Assembly: GCF_000504165.1 (NCBI RefSeq)
Contig: NZ_AYSE01000012.1
Span: 1 to 64,000 of the forward strand
From: Bacillus sp. FJAT-14578
Lineage (GTDB): Bacteria; Bacillota; Bacilli; Bacillales; Bacillaceae_H
Direction: 5' to 3'
DNA length: 64,000 nucleotides
The position numbers were made by a program, and so were the translations under genes. Below, piece by piece: positions 19,744-28,629 of the stretch. Numbering within the stretch: the stretch's first letter is position 1; every line of letters begins with the position of its first letter. The notes below the pieces were generated by a model that was not told the DNA's origin, did no database searches, and saw nothing but the letters and a program-made list of their open reading frames with translations.

Positions 19744-20475
19744 ATGTTAGCTAATTCCAACGTACTGGTCATCGATGACGAACCTGAGATTAGAGAGCTC
19801 ATAGGTCTTTATTTAACAAGAGAAGGATGCAACTTTCATGAGGCACAAAATGCCAAAGAAGCTCTTCAACAAATCGAATATATCAACCCCGATCTTATCG
19901 TTCTAGACGTTTTTTTACCGGATTTGGACGGGATTGAATTATGCCGGAAGATACGTCAAACAATAGAAGTTCCCATCTTGTTTTTAAGCTGCAAAGATTC
20001 AGAGATAGATAAAGTAATAGGGTTGAGTGTCGGTGGAGATGATTATATTGGTAAACCATTCAGCATGCATGAGTTACTTGCACGTATTAAAGCTCACTTA
20101 CGCAGAAGTCTTTTAGTGCACAAACGGGTGGAAAAAAATATTTATAAATCGGCCTCTATTGTATTGAATGCCGATCGCCATGAATGTCATATTTCCAACC
20201 AAAGGCTCGTTCTTACTTCCAAGGAATTTCAACTGCTGCATTTTTTTATGAGACATCCCCAACAAGTATTCAGTGCCGAACATCTCATGGAAAGAATATG
20301 GGGGTTCAATGCAGAAATCGATACAAAAACGGTTATGGTCCACATTGGGAATCTAAGAAAAAAATTGCAGGGAACATCGAAGAAAGAGGCTATCATATCA
20401 ACTATTAGAGGAGTAGGATATAAATTTAATGAAGACGTCCAAGAAGTTGCTTCAAATATTTCAGAAGGGTTCTAA
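19744..20475 (+). CDS. OmpR-family response regulator
   Basis: The 243-aa protein has a receiver domain (residues 5-118) with acidic pocket Asp11/Asp12, phosphoacceptor Asp55 (LIVLDVFLPDLDG) and Lys104 (GKPFS). A winged-helix DNA-binding domain follows, with the typical LTSKEFQLL and IRGVGYKF. AAAGGAGATAAAT supports the start. Its last 47 nt overlap the sensor kinase gene. Because it diverges from the phenylacetaldehyde dehydrogenase gene, it may control amine oxidation, but the target is inferred from position only. Confidence 0.9.
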   Translation: MLANSNVLVIDDEPEIRELIGLYLTREGCNFHEAQNAKEALQQIEYINPDLIVLDVFLPDLDGIELCRKIRQTIEVPILFLSCKDSEIDKVIGLSVGGDDYIGKPFSMHELLARIKAHLRRSLLVHKRVEKNIYKSASIVLNADRHECHISNQRLVLTSKEFQLLHFFMRHPQQVFSAEHLMERIWGFNAEIDTKTVMVHIGNLRKKLQGTSKKEAIISTIRGVGYKFNEDVQEVASNISEGF

Positions 20476-22540
20476 AACATTTCGCGGAAGGATGCTGTTT
20501 ATATTTCTCCTGTTTTCCATAGGGCCGCTTATGTTTATTGTATATATGGTGATGCATAACCTGGATGATTTATTGGAAACGACGAAAAAACGTACAGAAG
20601 GTGCCCTCTTAAACAATAATGTATATTTATACCAGGAACACGTCAGAAAACAGGCTCGAATCATAAATGAACAACTAGATTCGATTTCAGCCCAACTCAA
20701 CTCAACCCGGATACTGGCAGAAGATGTTTTTAATCATTCTATCATCGTTGATGGCTATAATTTGCGGTTAACCAAGGAGAAGGAGGGGTACTATTGGGAG
20801 AATGTAAATGGTGATGTGTCCAATAGCGGTGTAAGCGCTGTCAAAACTATGACTCCAACTATTAAATCTCGATTGGCGGAATCTAAAATATTGGAAAACA
20901 CATTTAAGACCATTGTAAAACAAGATCCTAACATAGCGGCCATCTACTTTATAGGTGCTGAATCATACTGGCGTATTTATCCTAAGCTGCATGTCAAACA
21001 AGAAGTGGACCAAGGCTATCTACAACCAGATATTGATTTCACGAAGCAGCCGTTCTTCTATTCTGCCGCTCAATCTCACAACCAAAAGGCAGCCTGGACT
21101 AATACATATTTAGACTTAACCCATAGAAAAGAGGTACTTTCTTTATCCCTTCCCGTTCATCAATCCAACGGGGAATTTATAGGAATTATCGGTGCAGATA
21201 TTACTCTTTCTCAAGTGCTGGACTATTTGCTGGACTTTAAGTTCAAGGAAAAAGGGGCTTATGCAGTGCTCATTGATTCAAACCAACAGTTCATCTCCTA
21301 TCAGCCTAAAGCAAAAAATGACTTGCCTTTTTTAGATCGGCATATTCGGGGACAAATGAGTAAACAGCATAAGTTTTCAACCAATATTAATAAAGAAGAG
21401 AAGATAATATTAACCTCCGAAGTGGAGAATACCGGATGGCAACTGGCCTATATTATCCCCAAAAAGGATGTGAGTCGTCCTATTAATACTATTTTGGAGG
21501 AACAACTAGCAACATACAGACAATCTTTCGTCATTCAATTTATCAGCTTAGTTTTGGTTTTGACCATCATTTTGATTCTTATATCTGTTATATCATGGAA
21601 AAAATTCACCAAGCCTCTTTCAGAAGTGTTAAAAGGAATTAGAGGCATTAGTAAAGATAATCTGAAAATTAAAATCGGCAAGCAATCATTGAATGAATTT
21701 CAAGTTTTAAGCGAAGCTTTTAACCAGATGGCCGAGCGGATCAATGAACTCGTCCAAAACTATCAAGATTTAAACTCGAAATTAGAAGGAAAAGTACAGG
21801 AACGAACAACTCAATTAAAGCTAATCAATCTCTCCTTAAAAGAAGCAAATGATAAACTATCCAAGATGGAGGAAGCACGAAAAACCATGTTTGCTAACAT
21901 TGCACATGATTTAAAAACTCCCATCACACTCGTTTTAGGATACATTGAAGCAATTCAGTACGGTGTCATCCAAAAGGAAGATTTTGATGAATATTTAAAC
22001 CGCATTCAAAAGCACCTTCACTCTATTAACCATCTAGTCAAAGAAGTATATGAATTAAATAACGTAGAAACGGGACAGAGCACATTTAAATTCGAGGAAA
22101 TCAATGTGGAAGGCTTTTTCCAGCATATTAAAGACAGCTACAAAAAACAGGAAAATATAGGGGTCATGATAGAATCACCCCTTCCGCCTTTACATATGGA
22201 TAAACGTTATATGGAGCGCGCTATTTTTAATCTGATAGATAATGCCCTAAAATATTCAGAACCCGATGACCCAATCACAATAAGAGTGAATCAAAAAAAT
22301 AAGGATCTTCATATAGTCGTTACCGATTCCGGCTGGGGGATCTCCCCAGAAGACTTACCTTATATTTTTGATCGTTTCTACCGGGTAGATAAAGCCAGAA
22401 ATTCGGATAAACCCGGAAACGGACTCGGTTTGGCCATTGTAAGAGAAATCATTCACGCTCACGGCGGGGAAATTAAGGTAGACAGCCAATTGGGACAAGG
22501 TACGAAATTTATCATTATGATTCCGCTTCGCTCCGTATAA
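20429..22540 (+). CDS. Membrane sensor histidine kinase with extracellular Cache-type domain
   Basis: The 703-aa protein has a first membrane segment at about residues 22-43 and a large extracellular region (45-365) resembling a double Cache sensor (AAWTNTYLDLTHRKEVLSLS). A second membrane segment spans 366-390, followed by HAMP and a coiled coil. The phosphoacceptor is His493 in ANIAHDLKTP, and the ATPase domain has NLIDNALKYS, DSGWGISPED and GNGLGLAIV. Cache domains often bind small amines, acids or amino acids, so an extracellular aromatic amine is a reasonable but unproven signal. It is partner to the overlapping regulator. Confidence 0.9.
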   Translation: MKTSKKLLQIFQKGSKTFRGRMLFIFLLFSIGPLMFIVYMVMHNLDDLLETTKKRTEGALLNNNVYLYQEHVRKQARIINEQLDSISAQLNSTRILAEDVFNHSIIVDGYNLRLTKEKEGYYWENVNGDVSNSGVSAVKTMTPTIKSRLAESKILENTFKTIVKQDPNIAAIYFIGAESYWRIYPKLHVKQEVDQGYLQPDIDFTKQPFFYSAAQSHNQKAAWTNTYLDLTHRKEVLSLSLPVHQSNGEFIGIIGADITLSQVLDYLLDFKFKEKGAYAVLIDSNQQFISYQPKAKNDLPFLDRHIRGQMSKQHKFSTNINKEEKIILTSEVENTGWQLAYIIPKKDVSRPINTILEEQLATYRQSFVIQFISLVLVLTIILILISVISWKKFTKPLSEVLKGIRGISKDNLKIKIGKQSLNEFQVLSEAFNQMAERINELVQNYQDLNSKLEGKVQERTTQLKLINLSLKEANDKLSKMEEARKTMFANIAHDLKTPITLVLGYIEAIQYGVIQKEDFDEYLNRIQKHLHSINHLVKEVYELNNVETGQSTFKFEEINVEGFFQHIKDSYKKQENIGVMIESPLPPLHMDKRYMERAIFNLIDNALKYSEPDDPITIRVNQKNKDLHIVVTDSGWGISPEDLPYIFDRFYRVDKARNSDKPGNGLGLAIVREIIHAHGGEIKVDSQLGQGTKFIIMIPLRSV

Positions 22541-22554
22541 TGTTATAAAAATAT

Positions 22555-22620
22555 ATCCATCAGTGGGGGGGTCCTTCATCCCCACTGATGGATAGTTAGG
22601 CCCGCACGATGCGGGATAAA
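22555..22620. repeat. Family B repeat, shortened copy (B2)
   Basis: It contains the hairpin CCATCAGTGGGG / CCCCACTGATGG, then TAGTTAGGCCCGCACGATGCGGGATAAA, split here into TAGTTAGGCC and CCCGCACGATGCGGG. It lacks the AGGAC hairpin of the full copies. It lies just after the kinase gene. Confidence 0.8.
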
Positions 22621-22621
22621 T

Positions 22622-22671
22622 AACCAGCCTCTCTAAAAAATACTTTGAACAGAGAGGATGGTTTTATTTTA
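22622..22671 (+). terminator. Terminator between the kinase and actP genes
   Basis: The stem AACCAGCCTCTCT / AGAGAGGATGGTT has two mismatches and is followed by TTTATTTTA on the plus strand. On the other strand it could also serve actP. Confidence 0.65.
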
Positions 22672-22742
22672 TGGATTCACACCGCGATTTTTTGATTACT
22701 CAATAAAAGACAGTTATACATTCCTACAACATACTACTTCTT

Positions 22743-24293
22743 TTAATGATCTTTCGCTGAGCTAATTCCATATCCGGTATTAGATTTGAATAGAACCTCA
22801 GCAAAGCTTTCCGCATTGGCTTTTTCTTTAGATAGAACAGTCCCCAAGTAAGCACCAAGGAACCCTAATGGAACGGTATAAATCGTCGGATTCAGCATAG
22901 GGAAAATCGGGTCTCCCGTAAAGATGGCTGCCCCAGGTGTCGGATTCCATACATTCGGGCTCAGAAGAACAAGTGTAACGGAGCTTAGCAACCCAAATAA
23001 CATCCCCATAATGGCTCCCGTTGCATTAAAGCGCTTCCAATAGATCGTGCATAAGATAACAGGTAAGTTGGCACTAGCAGCGATTCCAAGGGCTAATACC
23101 GATAAGAATGCGACATTAAGCTTTTGAGCAAATAATGCAAGCAAAATGGAAATAACCGCTACTCCGATTGAGGAGATACGTGCAACAAGCACTTGTTGCT
23201 TTTCTGTTACATTGCCGCCTTTAATAATTTCTCCATATATATCATGGGCAAACGCGGACGCAGATGTTAACACAAGACCTGAAACAACCGCAAGAATGGT
23301 TGCAAATGCGACAGCCGATACAAAGGCAAATAAAATCTCTCCACCCACTGTAAGCGCTAATAGAGGAGCTGCCATGTTGCCTGCAGGATTAGCCGCCACA
23401 ATATTATCAAAACCGACAAATGCAGCCGCCCCGAAACCTAAAAAGATAGTCATGATGAAAAAAGCGCCAATAAACCAAGTGGAGTACACGACAGATTTAC
23501 GGGCAGTCGCGGCATCTTTTACGGTGAAGAAACGAACAAGAAGATGCGGTAAACCCGCTGCACCTAATACAAGAGCCATATTGAAAGAAATCATATCCAA
23601 TCCGTCTTTATATTTATTGCCAGGATTGAGGAATTCATCTCCTAATGGCGTGACGGATTTTACATGTTCAAACATGCTAATGACGCTGAAATTAAATTTG
23701 GCAAATACAATAAAGGTCAAAATGAAAGAGCCAACAAGCAATAAAACCGCTTTCGTAATTTGAACCCAGCTAGTAGCGGTCATGCCTCCAAAAATAACGT
23801 AAATCGTCATTAAAACACCTACAAGAAGAACAGACCACGCATAGTCGATGCCAAGCAATAATTTAATAAGCCCGCCTGCTCCAACGAGCTGCGCAATCAT
23901 ATAAAAAATGGAGATAACCAATGTGTTAAGAGCCGCCACTCCACGAACCTTTTTGGAATTAAAACGAGCTGTAATCATGTCAGCCATCGTGTATTTCCCC
24001 AAATTTCGAAGCGGTTCTGAAACGAGATAAAGCAAAAATAAAAAGGCAACAAGATTTCCAATACTCATATAAAAACCATCAAACCCTATCAAAGCAATGG
24101 CCCCTGTAATTCCAAGGAATGAAGCAGCTGACATAAAGTCTCCAGCTACCGCCAGCCCGTTTTGCCAGGCCGTCAATCCACCGCCTGCCGTATAAAAGTC
24201 GCTGGCATTCTTCGTTCTTTTGGATGAAAGGTACGTAATGGCCAACGTTAAAAAGATGATACCTAAAAATAAGGATAAAGCCATTGTACTCAT
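22743..24293 (-). CDS. actP: Sodium:solute symporter, ActP (cation/acetate symporter) type
   Basis: The 516-aa protein has about 13 membrane segments of the SSS family. The ActP-type start is evident (DFYTAGGGLTAWQNGLA and GDFMSAASFLGITG). ActP imports acetate and other short monocarboxylates with a cation. Here, beside phenylacetate genes, phenylacetate import is a reasonable alternative. It follows a DUF485 gene with a TAATG overlap, the usual pairing for this family. GGAGGAACTAGATTA gives the ribosome site. Confidence 0.88.
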   Translation of the reverse strand: MSTMALSLFLGIIFLTLAITYLSSKRTKNASDFYTAGGGLTAWQNGLAVAGDFMSAASFLGITGAIALIGFDGFYMSIGNLVAFLFLLYLVSEPLRNLGKYTMADMITARFNSKKVRGVAALNTLVISIFYMIAQLVGAGGLIKLLLGIDYAWSVLLVGVLMTIYVIFGGMTATSWVQITKAVLLLVGSFILTFIVFAKFNFSVISMFEHVKSVTPLGDEFLNPGNKYKDGLDMISFNMALVLGAAGLPHLLVRFFTVKDAATARKSVVYSTWFIGAFFIMTIFLGFGAAAFVGFDNIVAANPAGNMAAPLLALTVGGEILFAFVSAVAFATILAVVSGLVLTSASAFAHDIYGEIIKGGNVTEKQQVLVARISSIGVAVISILLALFAQKLNVAFLSVLALGIAASANLPVILCTIYWKRFNATGAIMGMLFGLLSSVTLVLLSPNVWNPTPGAAIFTGDPIFPMLNPTIYTVPLGFLGAYLGTVLSKEKANAESFAEVLFKSNTGYGISSAKDH

Positions 24294-24646
24294 TAATCTA
24301 GTTCCTCCTTATGTTTAGCTAAAATATTCGCCGCTAAATTATCGTATTTTTCAGATTTTTTTATATAAACAAAACCGCAAACCCATACGAGCACAAACTG
24401 CATTAAAGCATAAACCCATGCCCATGGAATATGACCAACTGCTTGGTGGGTCAACACTTTCGTATAAGCAGCTAAAATAGGCAATAAAAAATAGAACCCA
24501 AAGAAAAACAGTGTCATCGGCAAAATAAACGCTTTTTTCCGTTTTAACAGTTCCTGAAAGTCAGCTGTTTCGACCAGTGATGTGTAGGCAACCTTTTTCC
24601 CCTCTTTTATGTGGGACTCTTGCTTCTGCTGAACTTGTACTCCCAT
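24293..24646 (-). CDS. DUF485 small membrane protein, partner of the ActP-type symporter
   Basis: The 117-aa protein has two membrane segments (about residues 42-62 and 80-103) preceded by DFQELLKRKKAFILPMTLFF, the usual DUF485 signature. Such proteins are nearly always encoded directly before ActP-like symporters and are thought to help them, although the mechanism is not settled. It shares one base with the actP start. Its promoter region contains a dyad like those before paaK and paaA, which hints at co-regulation. Confidence 0.88.
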   Translation of the reverse strand: MGVQVQQKQESHIKEGKKVAYTSLVETADFQELLKRKKAFILPMTLFFFGFYFLLPILAAYTKVLTHQAVGHIPWAWVYALMQFVLVWVCGFVYIKKSEKYDNLAANILAKHKEELD

Positions 24647-24662
24647 ACATACTCCCCCTTTT

Positions 24663-24709
24663 CATAACAAATAGAATAAAATTATAATCATATCCGTTAT
24701 GCTTTTTCA
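24663..24709 (-). promoter_or_regulatory. Promoter and putative dyad operator of the DUF485-actP operon
   Basis: A minus-strand -10 TATAAT (24681-24686) lies 17 bp from TGAAAA. Around it are CATAAC (24663-24668) and GTTATG (24696-24701), with arm centres about 32 bp apart. This is the geometry seen at paaK and paaA. Confidence 0.45.
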
Positions 24710-24957
24710 CTTTTAGTCAATCTCCCAAAAATTTTCTCCTATCAATCAGTCATTAAAAACCTTTTACGATTAAAGCTATCAACCTCCCATCATGAATATA
24801 ACGAAAAAATGATGAATCGAATTATAAACGGCATATAAAAAATATATGAATTTGAAATAAAAGTATCATATCACCAGAAAATTGTAAATAAAATTCAGAT
24901 ATTTCTTTCAAATATTTTTTGAACTTGATTTTACTATTTTTAAAAAATATTTCTGCA
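24710..24957. other. AT-rich gap upstream of DUF485-actP
   Basis: About 250 bp with many A/T runs. I see no gene, stable RNA fold or known operator in it. Confidence 0.4.
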
Positions 24958-24959
24958 TA

Positions 24960-24998
24960 ACAAAAGGCTCGAAGAGCTAGTCCTTCGAGCCTTTTGTT
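24960..24998. terminator. Terminator after the nitronate monooxygenase-like gene
   Basis: A 14-bp perfect stem (CAAAAGGCTCGAAG / CTTCGAGCCTTTTG) with an 8-nt loop lies directly after the minus-strand gene. Confidence 0.8.
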
Positions 24999-25006
24999 AA
25001 TATACA

Positions 25007-25972
25007 TTAGTCAACCTTTAGAGCTTCTAGTTCTTTTGCAGATTGATCAATTTGTATTCTGGCTTCCTCCATCATACTATGAATCAATTCTTTGACACTC
25101 GGTATATGAGAGATCAATCCAGCTACCTGTCCGCTGTTAACAAATCCATTTTCTAAATCACCTAAAACCGCTCCCATTACATGTTGCTTTTCTGACGTCA
25201 TTTCATTGTACTGTTCTAAAGTCATTCCTTGTTTCTCCATATCCGCCATTTTATTAGCGTACGGAACTTTCAGCATTCTTCTTACCCGTCCGACAGAACG
25301 CCCCACGATGACCGTGTCCGTATCACTCGCCTGAACGAGCTTTTGTTTATATGCATCATGGAATGGAGCTTCTTTGGTGGCAATGAAGCGTGTACCGATT
25401 TGAACACCGCTGGCTCCGAGCATCCAAGCAGCAGCTAACCCTCTTCCATCTCCAACTCCTCCGGCTGCCAATACGGGAATTTCTACACTTTGAACAATTT
25501 GCGGAATAAGTGTAAATGTTGTCAGCTCGAGATTAGAATTGATGCCCGCTGCTTCATACCCTTCTGCCACTAATACATCCGCTCCCGCTGCTTCCGCTTT
25601 CTGCGCATGTTTCACAGACGCCACTACAACTATAGCCTTTATCCCATGCTCCTGAAGGATGGGAATAATAGGAGCCGGGTTTCCGGCAGACAATGACACT
25701 ACAGGAATGTTATGTTTAATCACCAGCTCGACCAACTCTCTGACAAAGGGTGTCACAGTAATGGCAATATTTAAAGCAAAAGGCTTACTCGTCCTTTTTT
25801 TTGTTTCTAGAATAATTTTTTCCACTTCTTCCGGCGGCATGGTTCCACAGCCAATGGTTCCTAATCCTCCTGCTTCTGATACCGCCGCAGTCAAAATGGC
25901 GTTGCTGATATTCCCCATACCCCCTTGAATGATTGGATATGTAATTTGCAGTTGTTCACATAAATATTTCAT
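25007..25972 (-). CDS. Nitronate monooxygenase / FabK-like FMN protein
   Basis: This 321-aa TIM-barrel flavoprotein is of the NMO/2-nitropropane dioxygenase family. Seen motifs are YPIIQGGMGNISN at the start, VLAAGGVGDGRGLAAAWMLGASGVQIGTRF (phosphate-binding region of FMN) and an alpha-helical lid. The family includes nitronate monooxygenases and FabK enoyl-ACP reductases, and the sequence does not settle which activity it has. I start at the ATG with GGAGGGGAAAAA before it and not at an ATG seven codons earlier. It diverges from the PaaY-like gene. A link to phenylacetate metabolism is positional only. Confidence 0.85.
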   Translation of the reverse strand: MKYLCEQLQITYPIIQGGMGNISNAILTAAVSEAGGLGTIGCGTMPPEEVEKIILETKKRTSKPFALNIAITVTPFVRELVELVIKHNIPVVSLSAGNPAPIIPILQEHGIKAIVVVASVKHAQKAEAAGADVLVAEGYEAAGINSNLELTTFTLIPQIVQSVEIPVLAAGGVGDGRGLAAAWMLGASGVQIGTRFIATKEAPFHDAYKQKLVQASDTDTVIVGRSVGRVRRMLKVPYANKMADMEKQGMTLEQYNEMTSEKQHVMGAVLGDLENGFVNSGQVAGLISHIPSVKELIHSMMEEARIQIDQSAKELEALKVD

Positions 25973-26051
25973 TTTTTCCCCTCCCCATATCAATAATGTT
26001 ATAATAGAAATAAAATAAAAACAATTGTGATAATAAAAAGGGGGAGATGTT

Positions 26052-26567
26052 ATGCTTATTTCTCATAATGGAAAACAGCCACTCGTTCATGAAACCGTTT
26101 TTGTAGCTCCCGGGGCTTATTTAATTGGAGACGTGAAAGTGGGAAAGGAATCAACCATTTGGTTTAATGCTGTCTTGCGCGCAGATGAAGGCGCTATCAT
26201 GATTGGAGATAGATGCAGTATTCAAGATAACTCTACCATCCATCTATACGAAGGCTGCCCTGTGACGATTGAAGATGAAGTGACAGTCGGCCATAACGTT
26301 ATTCTGCATGGATGCAAAATAGGTAAGCGCTCGATCATCGGAATGGGCTCTACTATATTGGATGGGGCTGAAATTGGTGAAGAATGCATTATAGGAGCCA
26401 ATACACTTATTCCATCCGGCAAGAAAATCCCTGCTCGCTCTCTTGTAGTGGGCTCTCCGGGTAAGGTAATCCGTGAAATCACAGAAAAAGATTTGGAGCT
26501 TATTCAATTATCCATTGATACTTATGTACAAAAAGGATATGAATTTAAAGAAATACTTGATAAATAA
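26052..26567 (+). CDS. Gamma carbonic anhydrase-like hexapeptide protein (PaaY-type)
   Basis: The 171-aa left-handed beta-helix protein has repeated hexapeptides and the three metal histidines expected of gamma carbonic anhydrases. They lie in STIHLYEG near residue 64 and in VGHNVILHG near residues 81-86. PaaY of phenylacetate clusters is a thioesterase of this fold that rescues dead-end CoA thioesters, and the neighbouring paa genes favour that role. Housekeeping relatives are widespread, so the assignment stays open. The ribosome site GGGGGAGA is 4-6 nt before the ATG. Confidence 0.8.
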   Translation: MLISHNGKQPLVHETVFVAPGAYLIGDVKVGKESTIWFNAVLRADEGAIMIGDRCSIQDNSTIHLYEGCPVTIEDEVTVGHNVILHGCKIGKRSIIGMGSTILDGAEIGEECIIGANTLIPSGKKIPARSLVVGSPGKVIREITEKDLELIQLSIDTYVQKGYEFKEILDK

Positions 26568-26605
26568 AAAATTCCTAGAGGGAACGAACCCTCTAGGAAT
26601 TTTTT
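26566..26605. terminator. Bidirectional terminator between the PaaY-like gene and paaX
   Basis: The stem AAAAATTCCTAGAGGG / CCCTCTAGGAATTTTT has a 6-nt loop. The right arm lies within the last codons of paaX. Confidence 0.85.
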
Positions 26606-27489
26606 ATTTGCTCGCTGATCAAAGGATGGTCAGCCGCATTATAAGAACGGTCTTTTCGCCTTAAGTCATTGTCTTCCTGAAATACCTCTTCAAAAAAACG
26701 ATTGGCGGGCTCAGCCAGCAATTTATAATACTGACTAAATAATAATGCCGCATGATTGCCGCTCCAGCGTGAAGGTAGCAACTCTTTTGGCAACCCCGGA
26801 TCGATAAACAAAAACTTGCGGTATTCATGGACCAAGTTCGTTCTTTCGACGAAACACTCTGCATCGGTCATCTGCCCTCTTTGAATGATGCTTTGATGAA
26901 CAATATACTTTTTACTATATGTAGAAATGAATTGTTCGTATTTCTCTTCAATGTCTGTTAAGGGCCAGCTTTTTTCTACCAGTGCTTGGTTTTCCTTCGG
27001 ACCTTTGTAATCCGATAAAAAGAAGTCAACATACGGTTCAACATCGTATTTATCGATCAACAGTTCAACTTCTTTTTCCAAGTTGTTAGGTGATATCCAA
27101 CAGCCATTGGAAAAGCTTCCGAAACCGCTCCATAATAGTTCTTTTCTGAATTCATCACGAATTTGCCGTTTCTCTTCCGGAATGGTGTACATTAAAATTC
27201 TCCACTTGCCATCCCATTCATGGGGATTTAACTTAAAGATTCTTCGTGCTGCCTCTTCCACCCGATTGACACCGCGATCGGTAAGAAAATAATAGCTCTT
27301 ATTTCCCTTTTTTTCAGACTGTACCCAATCCTGTTTAAGCATGCGGGAAACCGCTACACGCACCGCTTGTTCGTTATGGCCAAATTCCTTCAACAAGCGG
27401 ATTAAACTGCCAATCCAAATTTTATTGCCATAATGGCGTATATAATCGCCGTAAATCGTGAAAATCATCGATTGTGTGTTTGTACTCAT
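26593..27489 (-). CDS. paaX: PaaX, phenylacetyl-CoA-responsive repressor
   Basis: PaaX represses phenylacetate genes and is released by phenylacetyl-CoA. The 298-aa protein begins with the family winged-helix region (FTIYGDYIRHYG, then IRLLKEFGHNEQAVRVAVSRM). The central PaaX domain (KWRILMYTIPEEKRQIRDEFRKEL) and a C-terminal domain follow. The length is normal. It is downstream of the enoyl-CoA hydratase gene on the same strand and has its own likely promoter with a palindrome over the -35. It probably controls the paaK and paaA promoters and perhaps actP. Confidence 0.93.
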   Translation of the reverse strand: MSTNTQSMIFTIYGDYIRHYGNKIWIGSLIRLLKEFGHNEQAVRVAVSRMLKQDWVQSEKKGNKSYYFLTDRGVNRVEEAARRIFKLNPHEWDGKWRILMYTIPEEKRQIRDEFRKELLWSGFGSFSNGCWISPNNLEKEVELLIDKYDVEPYVDFFLSDYKGPKENQALVEKSWPLTDIEEKYEQFISTYSKKYIVHQSIIQRGQMTDAECFVERTNLVHEYRKFLFIDPGLPKELLPSRWSGNHAALLFSQYYKLLAEPANRFFEEVFQEDNDLRRKDRSYNAADHPLISEQIKNS

Positions 27490-27558
27490 TCTTCTCTCAC
27501 TCTTTCTATTTGCACCGCCTACTCATGTTTTACAGTATCGTACTAAAGATTTATTATT

Positions 27559-27594
27559 ATCATATCTGATATTTCTTAATAGTCGCAACTATTA
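27559..27594 (-). promoter_or_regulatory. Likely paaX promoter with overlapping palindrome
   Basis: The minus strand has TTGCGA and TATGAT separated by 18 bp. The -35 lies within the perfect inverted repeat TAATAGT-CGCA-ACTATTA (27577-27594), a possible operator. Confidence 0.45.
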
Positions 27595-28368
27595 TTTTCC
27601 CGTAAAATTCGGAGATCTGCGTTCACTGAAAGCTCTTAACGCTTCTAAACGGTCTTCTGTCGGAATAGTGATTTCGTAAGCTTTTGATTCAATGGCAAGA
27701 CCTGTCTGCAAGTCCACATTCATCCCTTGAGTGATGGCATATTTAGCCTGTTTTAAGGCAACCGGCCCATTCTTCATCATCTCGCGTGAAAACTCTTCAC
27801 AAGATGCCATTAACTCTTCTTTGTTTACGACCCTAGTTAGTATGCCCCATTCATAGGCCTGTGCAGCAGAGATCTTGCGTGCCGTAAAGATAAGCTCTTT
27901 CGCCTTCGCTTCCCCGATTAAACGCGGCAGACGCTGTGTACCTCCAGCTCCGGGAATGATGGCCCAGCTTGTTTCTGTAAGTCCCATCTTTGCTTCCTCT
28001 ACAGCAATCGAAAAGTCACATGCCAGCATTAACTCGAATCCCCCGCCGAATGCATATCCATTCACAGCAGCTATAGTGGGTTGCGGAAGAGCGGCAATAC
28101 TGTTAAATACATCGCGAATAGCTTTTACATTTCTTCTTACTTCTGTTTCGGTCAGCGTCTTGCGCTCTTTTAAATCCGCTCCTGCACTAAAAGCTTTCTC
28201 ACCCGCTCCAGTGAAAATGACGACTCTTACTTCTGGGTCAAGCTGGATGGAATCGACGACTTCCTGCAGTTTATGCAGTGTCTCGTAATTGAAACAGTTC
28301 AGCACATCTGGACGATTAATTGTAACATAACCTATATTATTTTGTACTTGATATAAAACAGAGGGCAT
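27592..28368 (-). CDS. Enoyl-CoA hydratase/isomerase, third crotonase of the paa region
   Basis: The 258-aa crotonase has the oxyanion-hole pattern FSAGADLK and both hydratase glutamates, in GGGFELMLACD and in LTETSWAIIPGAGG. It is therefore a typical 2-enoyl-CoA hydratase. In phenylacetate catabolism it could hydrate 2,3-dehydroadipyl-CoA (PaaF role) or substitute for the hydratase half of PaaZ, which is missing here. AGGGAGA lies before the ATG. A family A repeat separates it from paaJ upstream. The precise substrate is not readable from the sequence. Confidence 0.85.
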   Translation of the reverse strand: MPSVLYQVQNNIGYVTINRPDVLNCFNYETLHKLQEVVDSIQLDPEVRVVIFTGAGEKAFSAGADLKERKTLTETEVRRNVKAIRDVFNSIAALPQPTIAAVNGYAFGGGFELMLACDFSIAVEEAKMGLTETSWAIIPGAGGTQRLPRLIGEAKAKELIFTARKISAAQAYEWGILTRVVNKEELMASCEEFSREMMKNGPVALKQAKYAITQGMNVDLQTGLAIESKAYEITIPTEDRLEALRAFSERRSPNFTGK

Positions 28369-28432
28369 TCTCCCTACACTCCTTTTTTGTTAGCATCTGC
28401 GCGAAAGCCCTTTGAGAAAAAAAGAAGCTTTC

Positions 28433-28573
28433 GCATAAGTCCTAAATCACAATCATTATTTTTACTAAAAAACCCCGTCATTGAATCCTAATTTCATTGG
28501 ATTTTCATGGCGGAGCCTTTTAAGAAGATGACTCAAAAGGATGTTTTGTTAATACCTTTGGAGTCATCCTCCC
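28433..28573. repeat. Family A repeat (A2)
   Basis: It begins GCATAAGTCCTAAATCAC, similar to the copy at 57.3 kb. Hairpin 1 is AACCCCGTCAT / ATGGCGGAGCC and hairpin 2 is GATGACTCAAAAGG / CCTTTGGAGTCATC. It lies inside the minus-strand paa gene series, between paaJ and the third crotonase. Confidence 0.8.
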
Positions 28574-28629
28574 TTTTGTTTTATCCTATTCTAAAAGGCA
28601 GGCTAAAACCCTGCAAATGATCGGTTTCT

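Noticed and set aside
23146..23763. A 205-codon open frame opposite the ActP-type gene
   Set aside because: It is antisense to a well-supported membrane protein, with no ribosome site and no recognisable domain.
27875..28288. A 137-codon open frame opposite the third crotonase gene
   Set aside because: It is antisense to a conserved enzyme and has no domain or ribosome site.
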